A stretch of DNA of 64,000 bases, from the NCBI GenBank assembly GCA_016219985.1, contig JACRJO010000029.1, forward strand, positions 247,019 to 311,018, given 5' to 3'. Each line of letters opens with the position of its first letter. The first letter of the stretch is position 1. This DNA comes from Sphingobacteriales bacterium. Its GTDB lineage: Bacteria; Bacteroidota; Bacteroidia; Chitinophagales; Chitinophagaceae. Shown piece by piece: positions 32,652 through 41,502 of the stretch. The notes under the pieces were generated by a model. It worked only from the letters and a program-made list of their open reading frames with translations, had not been told where the DNA came from and did no database searches. The position numbers were made by a program, and so were the translations under genes.

Positions 32652-33421
32652 TCCGCATTGAACAGGTCTGTAAAAAATTCCGCCGGCTGCAGGTGCTGGA
32701 CAACATCTCCGCCCGGTTTGAGCAGGGCCAGGTCATTGCCCTGATCGGCCCGAACGGGTCGGGGAAAACCACCCTGATCAAATCCATCCTCGGCATGGTC
32801 CGGCCCGACAGCGGGCAGATCTTCGTAAAAGACCAGCAGGTGAACGGCGATCCTGCTTACCGCAAAGACATTGGCTATATGCCGCAGATCGGGCGCTATC
32901 CCGACAACATGAAAGTGGGACAGCTGTTCCGGATGATGACGAAGATCCGGGATGCCGCGCCTCCCGGGCCGGATGAGGACCTGTACAGGCAGTTCGGCAT
33001 CCCGTCAATAACGGAAAAGCCCATGCGCACATTAAGCGGGGGAACAAGGCAGAAAGTAAGCGCGGCCCTGGCTTTCCTGTTCAACCCTCCCATCCTGGTC
33101 CTTGATGAGCCCACGGCCGGGCTGGACCCGCTGTCATCGGAGATCCTGAAGGAAAAGATCATTGCGGAAAAAAAGAAGAACAAACTGATCCTGATCACCT
33201 CCCATGTCCTGAGCGACCTGGAAGAACTGACCACCCATATCATGTATCTGCAGGAAGGGAAAATGCAGTTCCTGAAGGACCTGCAAACCCTGCAGGAGGA
33301 AACCGGGGAACTGAAACTCAGTAAGGCCATCGCCCGGGTGATGCGGGGGTACGATGCGAACAATGAATGGATTGACCAGTTGTTTGCTGTTGAAAAAAAT
33401 AATGAAACACCTGCAAAATAA
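32648..33421 (+). CDS. nosF: ABC transporter ATPase NosF
   Basis: 257 residues. Walker A GPNGSGKTTLIK near residue 35, signature LSGGTRQKVSAAL near 125, Walker B PPILVLDEPTAGLDPLSSE near 147 and the switch His in ITSHVLSDLEEL. Pairs with NosY to power NosZ maturation. Confidence 0.94.
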   Translation: MIRIEQVCKKFRRLQVLDNISARFEQGQVIALIGPNGSGKTTLIKSILGMVRPDSGQIFVKDQQVNGDPAYRKDIGYMPQIGRYPDNMKVGQLFRMMTKIRDAAPPGPDEDLYRQFGIPSITEKPMRTLSGGTRQKVSAALAFLFNPPILVLDEPTAGLDPLSSEILKEKIIAEKKKNKLILITSHVLSDLEELTTHIMYLQEGKMQFLKDLQTLQEETGELKLSKAIARVMRGYDANNEWIDQLFAVEKNNETPAK

Positions 33422-33426
33422 ACGGT

Positions 33427-34194
33427 ATGCTTAAACTATCCCGGTATGTGTTATATGATATCCTTCGGAATAAGATCGTCCTTGCATACACGCTCTTCCT
33501 GTTCATCGTATCCTTCAGCATGTTTCGCATGGAGGAAAATGGCAGCAAGGCCCTGCTCAGTCTCCTGAGTATTGTACTGATCGTACTACCCCTGGTCAGC
33601 CTGGTCTTTACCACCATCCATTATTTTAATTCCTATGAATTTATTGAACTGATGCTGTCACAGCCCCTCAGCCGTACGCGGATACTGCTGAGTGAATATG
33701 CCGGCGTGTGCATTTCGCTGCTCAGCGCTTTCTGGATGGGTGTCGGGATACCCGTACTGGTTTTTTCCCCGGACCCCACCGGCCTCGCCCTCCTGTTCAC
33801 CGGGTCTTCGCTGACCGTGGTATTCACGAGCATCGCTTTCCTGGCCGCTGTACGTTCAAAAGACAAGGCGAGGGGTATCGGCTTTGCGCTCCTGCTCTGG
33901 TTTTACTTCGCCCTGATCTATGACGGACTGGTATTACTCACCCTTTTTGCCTTCAGTGATTATCCCATGGAAAAATTTACCCTGCTGCTGTCGGCCCTCA
34001 ACCCGATCGACCTGGGGCGCATTTTCATTATGCTGAAAATGGATATCAGCGCCCTGATGGGTTATACCGGCGCCCTGTACAAAGATTTCTTCGGAAGCGG
34101 GCAGGGCGTTCTGTTCACGGCCGGGATCATGGGACTCTGGGCGGTGCTGCCCCTCTGGCTGGCGCTCCGCAGTTTCAAACGAAAAGATATGTAA
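33427..34194 (+). CDS. nosY: ABC transporter permease NosY
   Basis: 255 residues with six helices, for example IVLAYTLFLFIVSF, LSIVLIVLPLVSLVFTTI and IGFALLLWFYFALIYDGLVLL. The motif FIELMLSQPLSRTRILLSEY is typical of the ABC-2 type NosY family. Starts 5 bp after nosF. Confidence 0.93.
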   Translation: MLKLSRYVLYDILRNKIVLAYTLFLFIVSFSMFRMEENGSKALLSLLSIVLIVLPLVSLVFTTIHYFNSYEFIELMLSQPLSRTRILLSEYAGVCISLLSAFWMGVGIPVLVFSPDPTGLALLFTGSSLTVVFTSIAFLAAVRSKDKARGIGFALLLWFYFALIYDGLVLLTLFAFSDYPMEKFTLLLSALNPIDLGRIFIMLKMDISALMGYTGALYKDFFGSGQGVLFTAGIMGLWAVLPLWLALRSFKRKDM

Positions 34195-34221
34195 ACGGAT
34201 TTTTCAATAAAAACTATTACC

Positions 34222-34965
34222 ATGAATGAACTTCTCACCCAAAGCCTGGCACAAATCGTAACAGGTCATCACCGCAGCGCTGCTGTATTCGAAAAATATC
34301 ACCTGGATTTTTGCTGCAAAGGCAAACGCTCCCTGGAAAAAGCCTGCCTCGATCAGCATATTCCGGCGGAAAATGTGCTGGCCGAGCTGGGGCAGTTGCT
34401 GAACGAAGAAACAACCCGCAGTACCGGGTTCCCGTTTGACAAACTCACCCTTATCCAGCTGAGTGAATATATTACAGATACCCATCACAGTTATGTGAAG
34501 AAAGAATTGCCCGCCCTCTTTGCCTATGCCCAAAAAGTGGCTTCCAAACACGGGGAGCGTCATCCGGAGCTGTTCGGCATCTTCGAAAAAGTCGCAGACC
34601 TCAAAGAAGAACTGGACAGTCACCTGGAAAAAGAAGAGCAGATCCTCTTCCCCCGGATCGTGGAAATTGAGCGACTGGCCCTGCATCAAAAAAGCAGTTC
34701 CCACCTGAACAGCAGTTACCTGCAGGCGCCGATCGGGGTAATGGAACAGGAACATGATCATGCGGGAACCCTTCTCGCTGAAATCAGGCAGCTCACCAAT
34801 AATTATACCCTGCCGGCCGATGCCTGCACCACCTATAAATTATTGTATGCATCCCTGCAGGCTTTTGAAGCGGACCTGCACCAGCATATACACCTCGAGA
34901 ACAACCTGCTGTTCCCGAAGAGCGCGGAGTTACTCAGTCAACTGAATACTGCAGTTGCCGGCTAA
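34222..34965 (+). CDS. ric: iron-sulfur cluster repair di-iron protein (RIC/ScdA)
   Basis: 247 residues. N-terminal ScdA_N domain with the paired cysteines C31-C32 (DFCCKGKRSLEKAC), then a hemerythrin-like four-helix bundle with metal ligands in ITDTHHSYVKKELP, SHLEKEEQILFP, GVMEQEHDHAGTLL and HQHIHLENNLLFP. Repairs Fe-S clusters damaged by NO or peroxide. Placement between nosY and the NorC/NorB-like pair suits NO stress. A paralogue is at 49529-50284. Confidence 0.93.
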   Translation: MNELLTQSLAQIVTGHHRSAAVFEKYHLDFCCKGKRSLEKACLDQHIPAENVLAELGQLLNEETTRSTGFPFDKLTLIQLSEYITDTHHSYVKKELPALFAYAQKVASKHGERHPELFGIFEKVADLKEELDSHLEKEEQILFPRIVEIERLALHQKSSSHLNSSYLQAPIGVMEQEHDHAGTLLAEIRQLTNNYTLPADACTTYKLLYASLQAFEADLHQHIHLENNLLFPKSAELLSQLNTAVAG

Positions 34966-35020
34966 CTCCAGACAAGTCTATAAACAATATAGACTTCGTG
35001 ACTTCAATCAGGATAGGTCT

Positions 35021-35032
35021 TGACCCCGGTCA
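35021..35032. promoter_or_regulatory. FNR/DNR-type box upstream of the norC-like gene
   Basis: TGAC-CCCG-GTCA, perfect half-sites. Centre 35026.5 is 36.5 bp before the end of the -7 element, identical to the nos promoter. Confidence 0.55.
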
Positions 35033-35055
35033 TTAACCGCCGTTGCGGGGATAGA

Positions 35056-35063
35056 TATTTTCG
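35056..35063 (+). promoter_or_regulatory. -7 element for the norC-like gene
   Basis: TATTTTCG, one base from TAnnTTTG, 16 bp before the start codon. Confidence 0.5.
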
Positions 35064-35078
35064 CCTCCTCAAGCCAGG

Positions 35079-35459
35079 ATGCGTATGACTAAAATTTATA
35101 TTTTTTCTGCCCTGCTGATTTCTTATTTCGCTTATAGCCTGGCGGTATATACCCGGGGCACGGATGAAACCGCTTCCGGGCCCTTGCCCGGCAAAACAGA
35201 AGTTACGCTGGGAAAGAGGCTCTACCAGGAAAAAAACTGCAGCTCCTGTCACCAGCTCTATGGGCTGGGTGGTTACCTCGGACCCGAACTCACCACCGCT
35301 TTTAGTGATCCGAACAGGGGCGAACTATACCTGCGTGCATTCCTGCAAAACGGGGGGCCCCGTATGCCGAAATTTGATTTCACGGAAAAAGAGATCAACA
35401 GCATCATCAGCTACCTGGAGTATATCGACCATTCTGCCATATCATACCGGAAAAAATGA
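35079..35459 (+). CDS. membrane-anchored cytochrome c, NorC-like
   Basis: 126 residues. One N-terminal membrane anchor (IYIFSALLISYFAYSLAVYT), a heme c site CSSCHQLYGLGGYLGPELT near residue 50 and the distal Met in GPRMPKFDF. Size, anchor and the Y-G-x-G-G-Y-x-G-P-E-L pattern match NorC, the electron-donating subunit of cytochrome c-dependent NO reductases. Overlaps the NorB-like gene by 4 bp. Confidence 0.85.
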   Translation: MRMTKIYIFSALLISYFAYSLAVYTRGTDETASGPLPGKTEVTLGKRLYQEKNCSSCHQLYGLGGYLGPELTTAFSDPNRGELYLRAFLQNGGPRMPKFDFTEKEINSIISYLEYIDHSAISYRKK

Positions 35460-36835
35460 ATACGCACCCCGCACAACTGCCCGTCAATAACAGCTACAGT
35501 ACCGATAATCAGTCAAGGTCCTACTTAATGCTGAGCCTGTGCTACCTGTTACTGGGTTTGCTGTTAGGCACATTAGGGGCATTCCAGTACCTGCTTCCTG
35601 ACCTGCTTAAAAACAAAATCTCCTTTCAGCAGGCAAGGCCGCTCCATGTCTACCTCGTAATCAGCTGGATCTTCACTGCAGCACAAGGGGGCTTATATTA
35701 TTACCTGCCCCGGGTGGCCGGGCGGGAACTCTACTGGAAACAGGGTATTACCGTGCAGTTGCTGCTCCAGCTTTGCACCTCCATTCTGATCATTGTATCC
35801 TTTTTCGACGGCCAGTTTGGCGGGCGTGAATATTTTGAATTCCCGCCCTCGCTGGGCATGGGGATTGCCCTTTCCTGGCTGCCCCTGCTGATCAACTTTT
35901 TCCTGACCCTCCGCCCGGATTACAGGACAGCGCCGGTCTATATCTGGAGCTGGGGGACGGGGCTGGTATTTTTCATGATCACCTTATCTGAGTCCTATTT
36001 ATGGATCTTCGATTATTTCAACGGGAATATCGTCCGGGATATGACGGTGCAGTGGAAAGCCATGGGCTCCATGGTGGGCAGCTGGAATATGCTGGTCTAT
36101 GGCACAGGTATGTACGTCATGGAGCGGATCAGCGGGGACAAGGGTCCCTGCCGTTCCAAAACCGGTTACTTTTTTTATTTTCTCGGGCTCACCAACCTGA
36201 TGTTCAACTGGGGCCACCATACTTATATCATACCTGCCTCCCCCTGGGTAAAGACGGTTTCCTATGTGATCAGCATGACCGAACTGCTGATACTCGGAAA
36301 GATCATCTGGCAATGGAAGAGCACCCTGAAGGACGCCCGGAAAAATTATCACCATATCGCTTACCGGCTGCTGGTATTTGCCGATATCTGGATCTTTCTG
36401 AACCTGGTACTGGCGATCCTTATTTCAGTTCCGGCGCTGAACTACTATACCCATGGCACGCATATAACGGTCGCTCACGCAATGGGCACCACCATCGGCA
36501 TCAATACCATGCTGCTGATGGCCTCTGTATTTTTTATCCTGAAAACCGAAAATGAAGAGGGGGTTGAATCCGGCCGAAAAACCATCCATGCGGGGATCCT
36601 GATCTCGAATGCAGCCCTCGCTGTTTTCTGGGGCTCCCTGGTTGCCAGTGGCATCCTGAAGATCAGCAGCAGCCTGAATAGGGAAAGCTTTTCCTATACC
36701 ATGACAAAGAGTATTCCTTTTTTCAAACTCTTTACCTACAGTGGGGCGGCCATTACAGCCGGCCTGCTGCTCCTCGTTTTCATAGCTCTGTGGCTGCTGT
36801 ACCCGGAGCCGGACCCACTGCCGCCTGCAGACTGA
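35456..36835 (+). CDS. NorB-like heme-copper oxidase-family subunit with altered ligands
   Basis: 459 residues, 12 membrane helices. Family marks: helix II RPLHVYLVISWIF (low-spin heme His), helix VII NWGHHTYIIP (H254-H255) and NYYTHGTHITVAHAMGTTIG, which aligns with NYYTHGTQLTAAHGHM of Pseudomonas NorB. Two expected ligands are missing: the second His of the H-x-H pair is Met (H341-A-M343), and helix VI has no His (VQWKAMGSMVGSWNML), where NorB has its first FeB ligand. The Glu residues of that helix are also gone. With the NorC-like partner it is most likely an NO-reductase-related enzyme of a divergent type, but activity cannot be assumed. Confidence 0.75.
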   Translation: MNTHPAQLPVNNSYSTDNQSRSYLMLSLCYLLLGLLLGTLGAFQYLLPDLLKNKISFQQARPLHVYLVISWIFTAAQGGLYYYLPRVAGRELYWKQGITVQLLLQLCTSILIIVSFFDGQFGGREYFEFPPSLGMGIALSWLPLLINFFLTLRPDYRTAPVYIWSWGTGLVFFMITLSESYLWIFDYFNGNIVRDMTVQWKAMGSMVGSWNMLVYGTGMYVMERISGDKGPCRSKTGYFFYFLGLTNLMFNWGHHTYIIPASPWVKTVSYVISMTELLILGKIIWQWKSTLKDARKNYHHIAYRLLVFADIWIFLNLVLAILISVPALNYYTHGTHITVAHAMGTTIGINTMLLMASVFFILKTENEEGVESGRKTIHAGILISNAALAVFWGSLVASGILKISSSLNRESFSYTMTKSIPFFKLFTYSGAAITAGLLLLVFIALWLLYPEPDPLPPAD

Positions 36836-36941
36836 ACAACCAAACAAAGCGCCTGCGCAATGACCCAACGCCCTCGAACCTGCCAATAGGTTCTGCAGTT
36901 GAATAACTGTAAAAGTTACATCAAAATAACACCCATTCCTA

Positions 36942-36955
36942 CTGATCAAAATCAG
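36942..36955. promoter_or_regulatory. FNR-type box upstream of hsp20
   Basis: CTGAT-CAAA-ATCAG, perfect palindromic arms. Its centre is 35.5 bp before the end of a TATCTTCC -7-like element at 36977-36984. Confidence 0.6.
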
Positions 36956-37045
36956 GAATCCTGTGCATGCGCATCATATCTTCCCCTGAACCCGGGAACG
37001 GATATTACGGCTGTCAACCCTATTATTCACCTTTAAAATTGCATT

Positions 37046-37501
37046 ATGGAAACCAAAGCACTAGACAAACCCAGGACCTCCTGGCCGACTTTGTTTGACC
37101 CGGGGTGGATGGAAAAATTTTTCAACGCCCCGATCGACGAGTTCTTTAACATGGGCAAAGTGATGAATGTACCGGCCGTCAATGTATCAGAGACCGATAA
37201 AGAATTTAAGCTTTGCGTGGCAGCTCCCGGCATGGACAAAAAAGATTTTAAGGTAGAAGCATTTGATGAAATGCTGACCATCAGCGCGGAAAAAGAAAAA
37301 GAAGAGAAAAAAGAAGAAAAGAACGGGCGCTTCAACCGCCGGGAATACAATTACAGCAGCTGGACCCGGAGTTTCACCCTTCCTGAAAACTGTGATACAT
37401 CAAAAATCAATGCGGAGTACAAGAACGGGGAATTACTGATCTTAATTCCGAAACTGGAAATCAACCAGCCGAAAAAAATTAAAAATATTTCGGTGAATTG
37501 A
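37046..37501 (+). CDS. Hsp20/alpha-crystallin small heat-shock protein
   Basis: 151 residues. Alpha-crystallin domain at about 45-140 (PAVNVSETDKEFKLCVAAPGMDKKDFKVEAF, NYSSWTRSFTLPENCDTSKINAEYKNGELLILIPK), with the closing G-x-L motif and a short tail. An ATP-independent holdase. An FNR-type box upstream suggests induction under low oxygen or NO. Confidence 0.93.
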   Translation: METKALDKPRTSWPTLFDPGWMEKFFNAPIDEFFNMGKVMNVPAVNVSETDKEFKLCVAAPGMDKKDFKVEAFDEMLTISAEKEKEEKKEEKNGRFNRREYNYSSWTRSFTLPENCDTSKINAEYKNGELLILIPKLEINQPKKIKNISVN

Positions 37502-37520
37502 CGGGATCTGTCTGAATGAC

Positions 37521-37555
37521 AACCCCCGCCAGTAGTTGAAAGGCGGGGGTTTTTA
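37521..37555 (+). terminator. terminator after hsp20
   Basis: AACCCCCGCC at 37521-37530 pairs with GGCGGGGGTT at 37542-37551, followed by TTTT. Confidence 0.85.
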
Positions 37556-37602
37556 TTGTCCAAAATTTTGATCTGCAGATTAAAGCGGAATCTATTTTTC
37601 CC

Positions 37603-38664
37603 TTAATACAACAGGTTCTTCAGTTTTTCTATATTACTGATACTGATCTTACCATCCTTGATCTCAATGAGTTTCTCAGATTTGAAATCACTGAGCGTAC
37701 GGATCAGGGATTCGGTAGCTGTACCCACGTAGTGGGCAATATCTTCCCTGGAAATTTCAATGGGTTTGTTTTCGCCGGCGCTGTTGAATTTGCCATGAAT
37801 ATCCACCAGGGCCTTGGCCACCCGTTTGCGCAGGGAGCTGTAGGCGAGACTGAGCAATCGTTCTTCTTTTTCCTTTACATTCTGGGTGATGATCCGGATA
37901 AACTTGGAAGCCACCGCGATATTCCCGTCGATCATCTGCTGGAAATCCTCGCGGGGTACCTGCACGATCTCTGTATCTTCCAGGGCCACGGCCGAGTCAT
38001 CGTAATTCTTTTCCTCGATCAGCGCGGGATAACCGATGAAATCCCCGTCACTGTACAGGTCGGTGATGTATTCCTTGCCATCCTCATGGGTTTTGAACCC
38101 TTTCACCTTCCCTTTTACTATAAAATACAGGAAACGGGGGCGTTTACCTTCCGCATAGATCACCTGCTTCTTGGTGTACAGCTCGGAATTATAATTATCC
38201 GGGTTGAACTGGAGCATGCCGGATTCCCGCAGGTCATTGGCCAGTTCGCTCAGGCCCTTGCCGCTGGCATTGTAGTTCTTCTGGAGAACCTCGTATTTCT
38301 TTAACCTCGATTCGATCGCATTCATCAGCTCGATCTCTTCAAAGGGTTTGGTAATATAATCATCGGCCCCCATTTCCATTCCTTTCCGGAGGTCGCTGCG
38401 TTCCGCCTTCGCCGTCAGGAAGATGAGCGGAATATTTTCTGTTTCCGGGTTCTTGCGGAGCAGGTGCAGCACCCCGTATCCATCCAGTTCCGGCATCATA
38501 ATATCACAAACGATCAGGTCGGGTTTGTCGGCCAGGGCCGCTTCCACCCCTCTTTTCCCGTTCTCGGCCGTCAGTGTCCGGTATCCTCCCAGGGACAGAA
38601 TTTCGGCAGTATTCTCCCGGATATCTTCGTTGTCATCAATAATGAGTATCGTTCTTTGCGGCAT
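37603..38664 (-). CDS. response regulator fused to CRP/FNR transcription factor
   Basis: 353 residues. N-terminal receiver domain with phospho-acceptor D54 (IVCDIMMPELDG), the acidic pair in LIIDDNED and K in YITKPFEE. A cyclic-nucleotide-binding fold follows (about 150-265), with no cysteine cluster like FNR's. The C-terminal HTH_Crp has ISREDIAHYVGTATESLIRTLSDF: the Glu and Arg of E-S-x-x-R match the residues that read the TGA half-site in CRP and FNR. It lies between the nos/nor and cco clusters, and FNR-type boxes occur at both. A site (38716-38729) also lies in its own upstream region. It probably receives a phosphoryl group from a kinase such as that at 47907-49490. Confidence 0.9.
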   Translation of the reverse strand: MPQRTILIIDDNEDIRENTAEILSLGGYRTLTAENGKRGVEAALADKPDLIVCDIMMPELDGYGVLHLLRKNPETENIPLIFLTAKAERSDLRKGMEMGADDYITKPFEEIELMNAIESRLKKYEVLQKNYNASGKGLSELANDLRESGMLQFNPDNYNSELYTKKQVIYAEGKRPRFLYFIVKGKVKGFKTHEDGKEYITDLYSDGDFIGYPALIEEKNYDDSAVALEDTEIVQVPREDFQQMIDGNIAVASKFIRIITQNVKEKEERLLSLAYSSLRKRVAKALVDIHGKFNSAGENKPIEISREDIAHYVGTATESLIRTLSDFKSEKLIEIKDGKISISNIEKLKNLLY

Positions 38665-38715
38665 ATTGCGGTTTTTGGTTTCTAAAACTCATGCAAAATA
38701 GGCAAAACCAGTCTT

Positions 38716-38729
38716 TTGATAAAAATCAG
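38716..38729. promoter_or_regulatory. FNR-type box between the REC-CRP gene and ccoI
   Basis: TTGAT-AAAA-ATCAG in the divergent intergenic region. It could serve either gene. Confidence 0.6.
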
Positions 38730-38806
38730 TTTCCCGGCTGAACTTTCTCATCCCCCTCCCCGGCCCTCCCGGCTATTTTAGCAACTTCAATATTTTTTCA
38801 CCCAGC

Positions 38807-41203
38807 ATGGCTTCACCAGTACTTACTGACGGGAAAATCCTTTGTTACCATTGCGGCGAGACCTGCCTGAATACCAAAATCCATTCAGCGGAAAAGAATT
38901 TCTGCTGCGAGGGCTGCAAAATGGTGTTCCAGATCCTCAACCAGAGCGAGCTCTGCGAATATTACAACCTCAACGAAAACCCGGGCATTAACCAGCGGAT
39001 GCGGGTCCGGAAGGATAAATTCGCTTTCCTCGACGATGAAAAAATCCAGTTGCAACTGATCAGTTTCCAGGATGAAAAGCAGGTACATATTACGTTTTAC
39101 CTGCCCCAGATGCACTGCAGTTCCTGCCTCTACCTGCTGGAGAACCTGCACCGGCTGAACCCGGGTGTGGTGTCCAGCAAGGTCAATTTTACCCGGAAAG
39201 AAGCGGATATCGTCTTCCTGAAAGACAAAACCAGTTTGCGGGAGGTCGCCGAAACCCTGACCGGCATCGGTTACGAACCCTATATCAGCCTGAATGACCT
39301 GAAGGAAAAAAGGCCGGCTATTGACCGGAGCATGGTTTACCAGATCGGCGTGGCCGGGTTTGCTTTCGGGAATATCATGCTGATGAGTTTCCCGGAATAC
39401 CTCGGCATTGATGCGAGTGAAAAAGGCCTGCTGAATGTATTCCGCTGGGCTAATTTCGGCCTGGCGATACCGGTATTATTGTATTCGGCCCTTCCCTTTT
39501 ATATTTCTTCGTGGAAAAGCCTGAAACATAAATTCCTGAACATTGACGCCCCCATCGCCCTGGCGGTAATCATCACGTTTATCCGCAGCGCTTTTGAAGT
39601 GATCAGCGGGACCGGCGGCGGTTATTTTGATTCCATGACCGGGATCGTCTTTTTTATGCTGGCCGGCCGCATCTTACAGGATAAAACCTACCGGCAGCTC
39701 TCCTTTGAGCGGGACTATACTTCCTATTTCCCGATTGCCATTTCCGTCCTGAAGGACAATAAAGAAATCCCCACCGCCCTCCCGGATATCAAACCCGGGG
39801 ATACCTTACTCATCCATAATGAAGAACTGATACCCGCCGACGGGATACTGACCCGGGGAAAGGCCTTTATCGATTACAGTTTTGTTACCGGTGAATCCCT
39901 TCCCGTGCTGAAAGATATGGGTGAGATCGTATATGCCGGGGGCAAACAAACTGAAGGCAATATCGAGATCCTGGTAGTAAAAGAAGTTACCCAGAGCTAC
40001 CTGACCAAGTTGTGGAACCGGGATGAATTCAAAGAACAGGAAGAGATCAACACCCGCTCCTTTGTACACCTGCTCAGCCGCTATTTCACTTTTATATTAT
40101 TGGGGATTGCTGCTATTACCGCCGTGTACTGGCAGCTGCATGAACCGGCCAGGATGTGGCCCGCCATCACTTCTATCTTTATTATCGCCTGCCCCTGCGC
40201 CCTGTTCCTGTCCAATACATTTACCAATGGAAATATCCTGCGGATCCTGGGCCGGAACCACCTCTATCTCCGGAATGCACAGACCATTGAAGATATGGGT
40301 CGCGCCACGCATATTGTATTTGACAAGACCGGTACCCTGACCTCCTCCCGTCAGCAGGATATCCAGTATGAGGGCAAACCTCTTTCCGAAAACCAGTTGC
40401 AGCAGGTGGCGGCTCTTGCGGACCAGTCGAATCATCCCCTCAGCAAAGCCCTGGCACATCATATCGGCCGGGCCCGTCATATTGAATTTTCCCGTTTCAA
40501 CGAACTGCCCGGAAAAGGAATTGAAGGAGAAACAGAACAGGAATCCATCCGGCTGGGCTCTTATTCCTGGGTTACTGGTCAGACAGGTCACCCGGGTGGA
40601 ACCAGCGTTTTTGTGCGGTTTGGCGACGAGGTTTATGGCCGGTTCCAGTTCAGCAACCATTACCGGGAAGCCATACCGGACCTGATCCATGACCTCCGGA
40701 AAGAATACCGGCTTTCCGTTTTGTCGGGTGATAATGAGGCCGAACAGGAAACCCTGCAAAAATTGCTGGGGAAAAAAGCCACCTTGCTGTTTCACCAAAA
40801 GCCGGAGGACAAACTCCGGTATATCAACTTCCTGCAGCAGAAGGGCGAAAAAGTAATGATGATCGGGGATGGGTTGAATGATGCGGGAGCATTGAAACAG
40901 AGCGATATAGGAATTGCTGTGGCTGAGCAGACCAATAATTTCACCCCTTCCAGCGATGCTATTATTGAAGCAAAACAACTGTCCAGGCTGACCAGATTTA
41001 TACGGCTTTGCCGGGCTAACCGGAATATCGTAGTGGCCAGTTTTGTGATGTCAATCGTATATAACGTGATCGGGTTATTCTTTGCTGTACAGGGAAATTT
41101 ATCACCACTGATTGCGGCTATTTTAATGCCCAGCAGTTCCCTCAGTATCCTGTTGCTGACATTTGGCAGTAGCAGCCTGATTGCCAGGCAGTTGAAACTG
41201 TGA
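38807..41203 (+). CDS. ccoI: P-type copper ATPase of cbb3 oxidase assembly
   Basis: 798 residues. N-terminal Cys-rich metal-binding region (CYHCGETC, CCEGCKMVFQIL), an HMA domain with MHCSSCLYLLENL near residue 103, then eight helices, the ion-path CPC (ACPCALFLSNTF), phosphorylation motif FDKTGTLT and hinge MIGDGLNDAGAL. This is the FixI/CcoI subgroup, which exports copper for the cbb3 binuclear centre. The cbb3 genes follow directly. Confidence 0.93.
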   Translation: MASPVLTDGKILCYHCGETCLNTKIHSAEKNFCCEGCKMVFQILNQSELCEYYNLNENPGINQRMRVRKDKFAFLDDEKIQLQLISFQDEKQVHITFYLPQMHCSSCLYLLENLHRLNPGVVSSKVNFTRKEADIVFLKDKTSLREVAETLTGIGYEPYISLNDLKEKRPAIDRSMVYQIGVAGFAFGNIMLMSFPEYLGIDASEKGLLNVFRWANFGLAIPVLLYSALPFYISSWKSLKHKFLNIDAPIALAVIITFIRSAFEVISGTGGGYFDSMTGIVFFMLAGRILQDKTYRQLSFERDYTSYFPIAISVLKDNKEIPTALPDIKPGDTLLIHNEELIPADGILTRGKAFIDYSFVTGESLPVLKDMGEIVYAGGKQTEGNIEILVVKEVTQSYLTKLWNRDEFKEQEEINTRSFVHLLSRYFTFILLGIAAITAVYWQLHEPARMWPAITSIFIIACPCALFLSNTFTNGNILRILGRNHLYLRNAQTIEDMGRATHIVFDKTGTLTSSRQQDIQYEGKPLSENQLQQVAALADQSNHPLSKALAHHIGRARHIEFSRFNELPGKGIEGETEQESIRLGSYSWVTGQTGHPGGTSVFVRFGDEVYGRFQFSNHYREAIPDLIHDLRKEYRLSVLSGDNEAEQETLQKLLGKKATLLFHQKPEDKLRYINFLQQKGEKVMMIGDGLNDAGALKQSDIGIAVAEQTNNFTPSSDAIIEAKQLSRLTRFIRLCRANRNIVVASFVMSIVYNVIGLFFAVQGNLSPLIAAILMPSSSLSILLLTFGSSSLIARQLKL

Positions 41204-41234
41204 ATATCGCGAAATACTAAATCGTTCGGTTTGC

Positions 41235-41248
41235 CTGATAAAAATCAG
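41235..41248. promoter_or_regulatory. FNR-type box upstream of ccoS-ccoNO
   Basis: CTGAT-AAAA-ATCAG, perfect arms, 70 bp upstream of ccoS. A TACCTTTT -7-like element ends at 41275, 33.5 bp from the centre. Confidence 0.65.
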
Positions 41249-41317
41249 CTTGCCCCTTGATAGTGGTTACCTTTTACTGCTACCCGGAAAAATATTTTTA
41301 TCCCTAATAGTACCAAC

Positions 41318-41479
41318 ATGAGTGTAATTATCATCTTAATGATTGCCAGCATTTCTATTGCGGCGCTGTTCCTGGTCGCCTTTTTATGGGGCGTTAAATC
41401 CGGCCAGTTTGAAGATGATTTCTCCCCGTCTTCCCGGATCCTTTTCGACGACAAACCCGCACCAACCAAAACCGTATAA
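41318..41479 (+). CDS. ccoS: cbb3 oxidase maturation protein CcoS
   Basis: 53 residues: MSVIIILMIASISIAALF, one membrane helix, then FLWGVKSGQFEDDFSPSSRILFDD, the CcoS hallmark of W-x-x-x-x-G-Q-F-D/E-D followed by a short acidic tail. Needed for heme and copper insertion into CcoN. Lies between ccoI and ccoNO as in many bacteria. Confidence 0.9.
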   Translation: MSVIIILMIASISIAALFLVAFLWGVKSGQFEDDFSPSSRILFDDKPAPTKTV

Positions 41480-41502
41480 ATCAATAAAAAACAACCCAGT
41501 TT

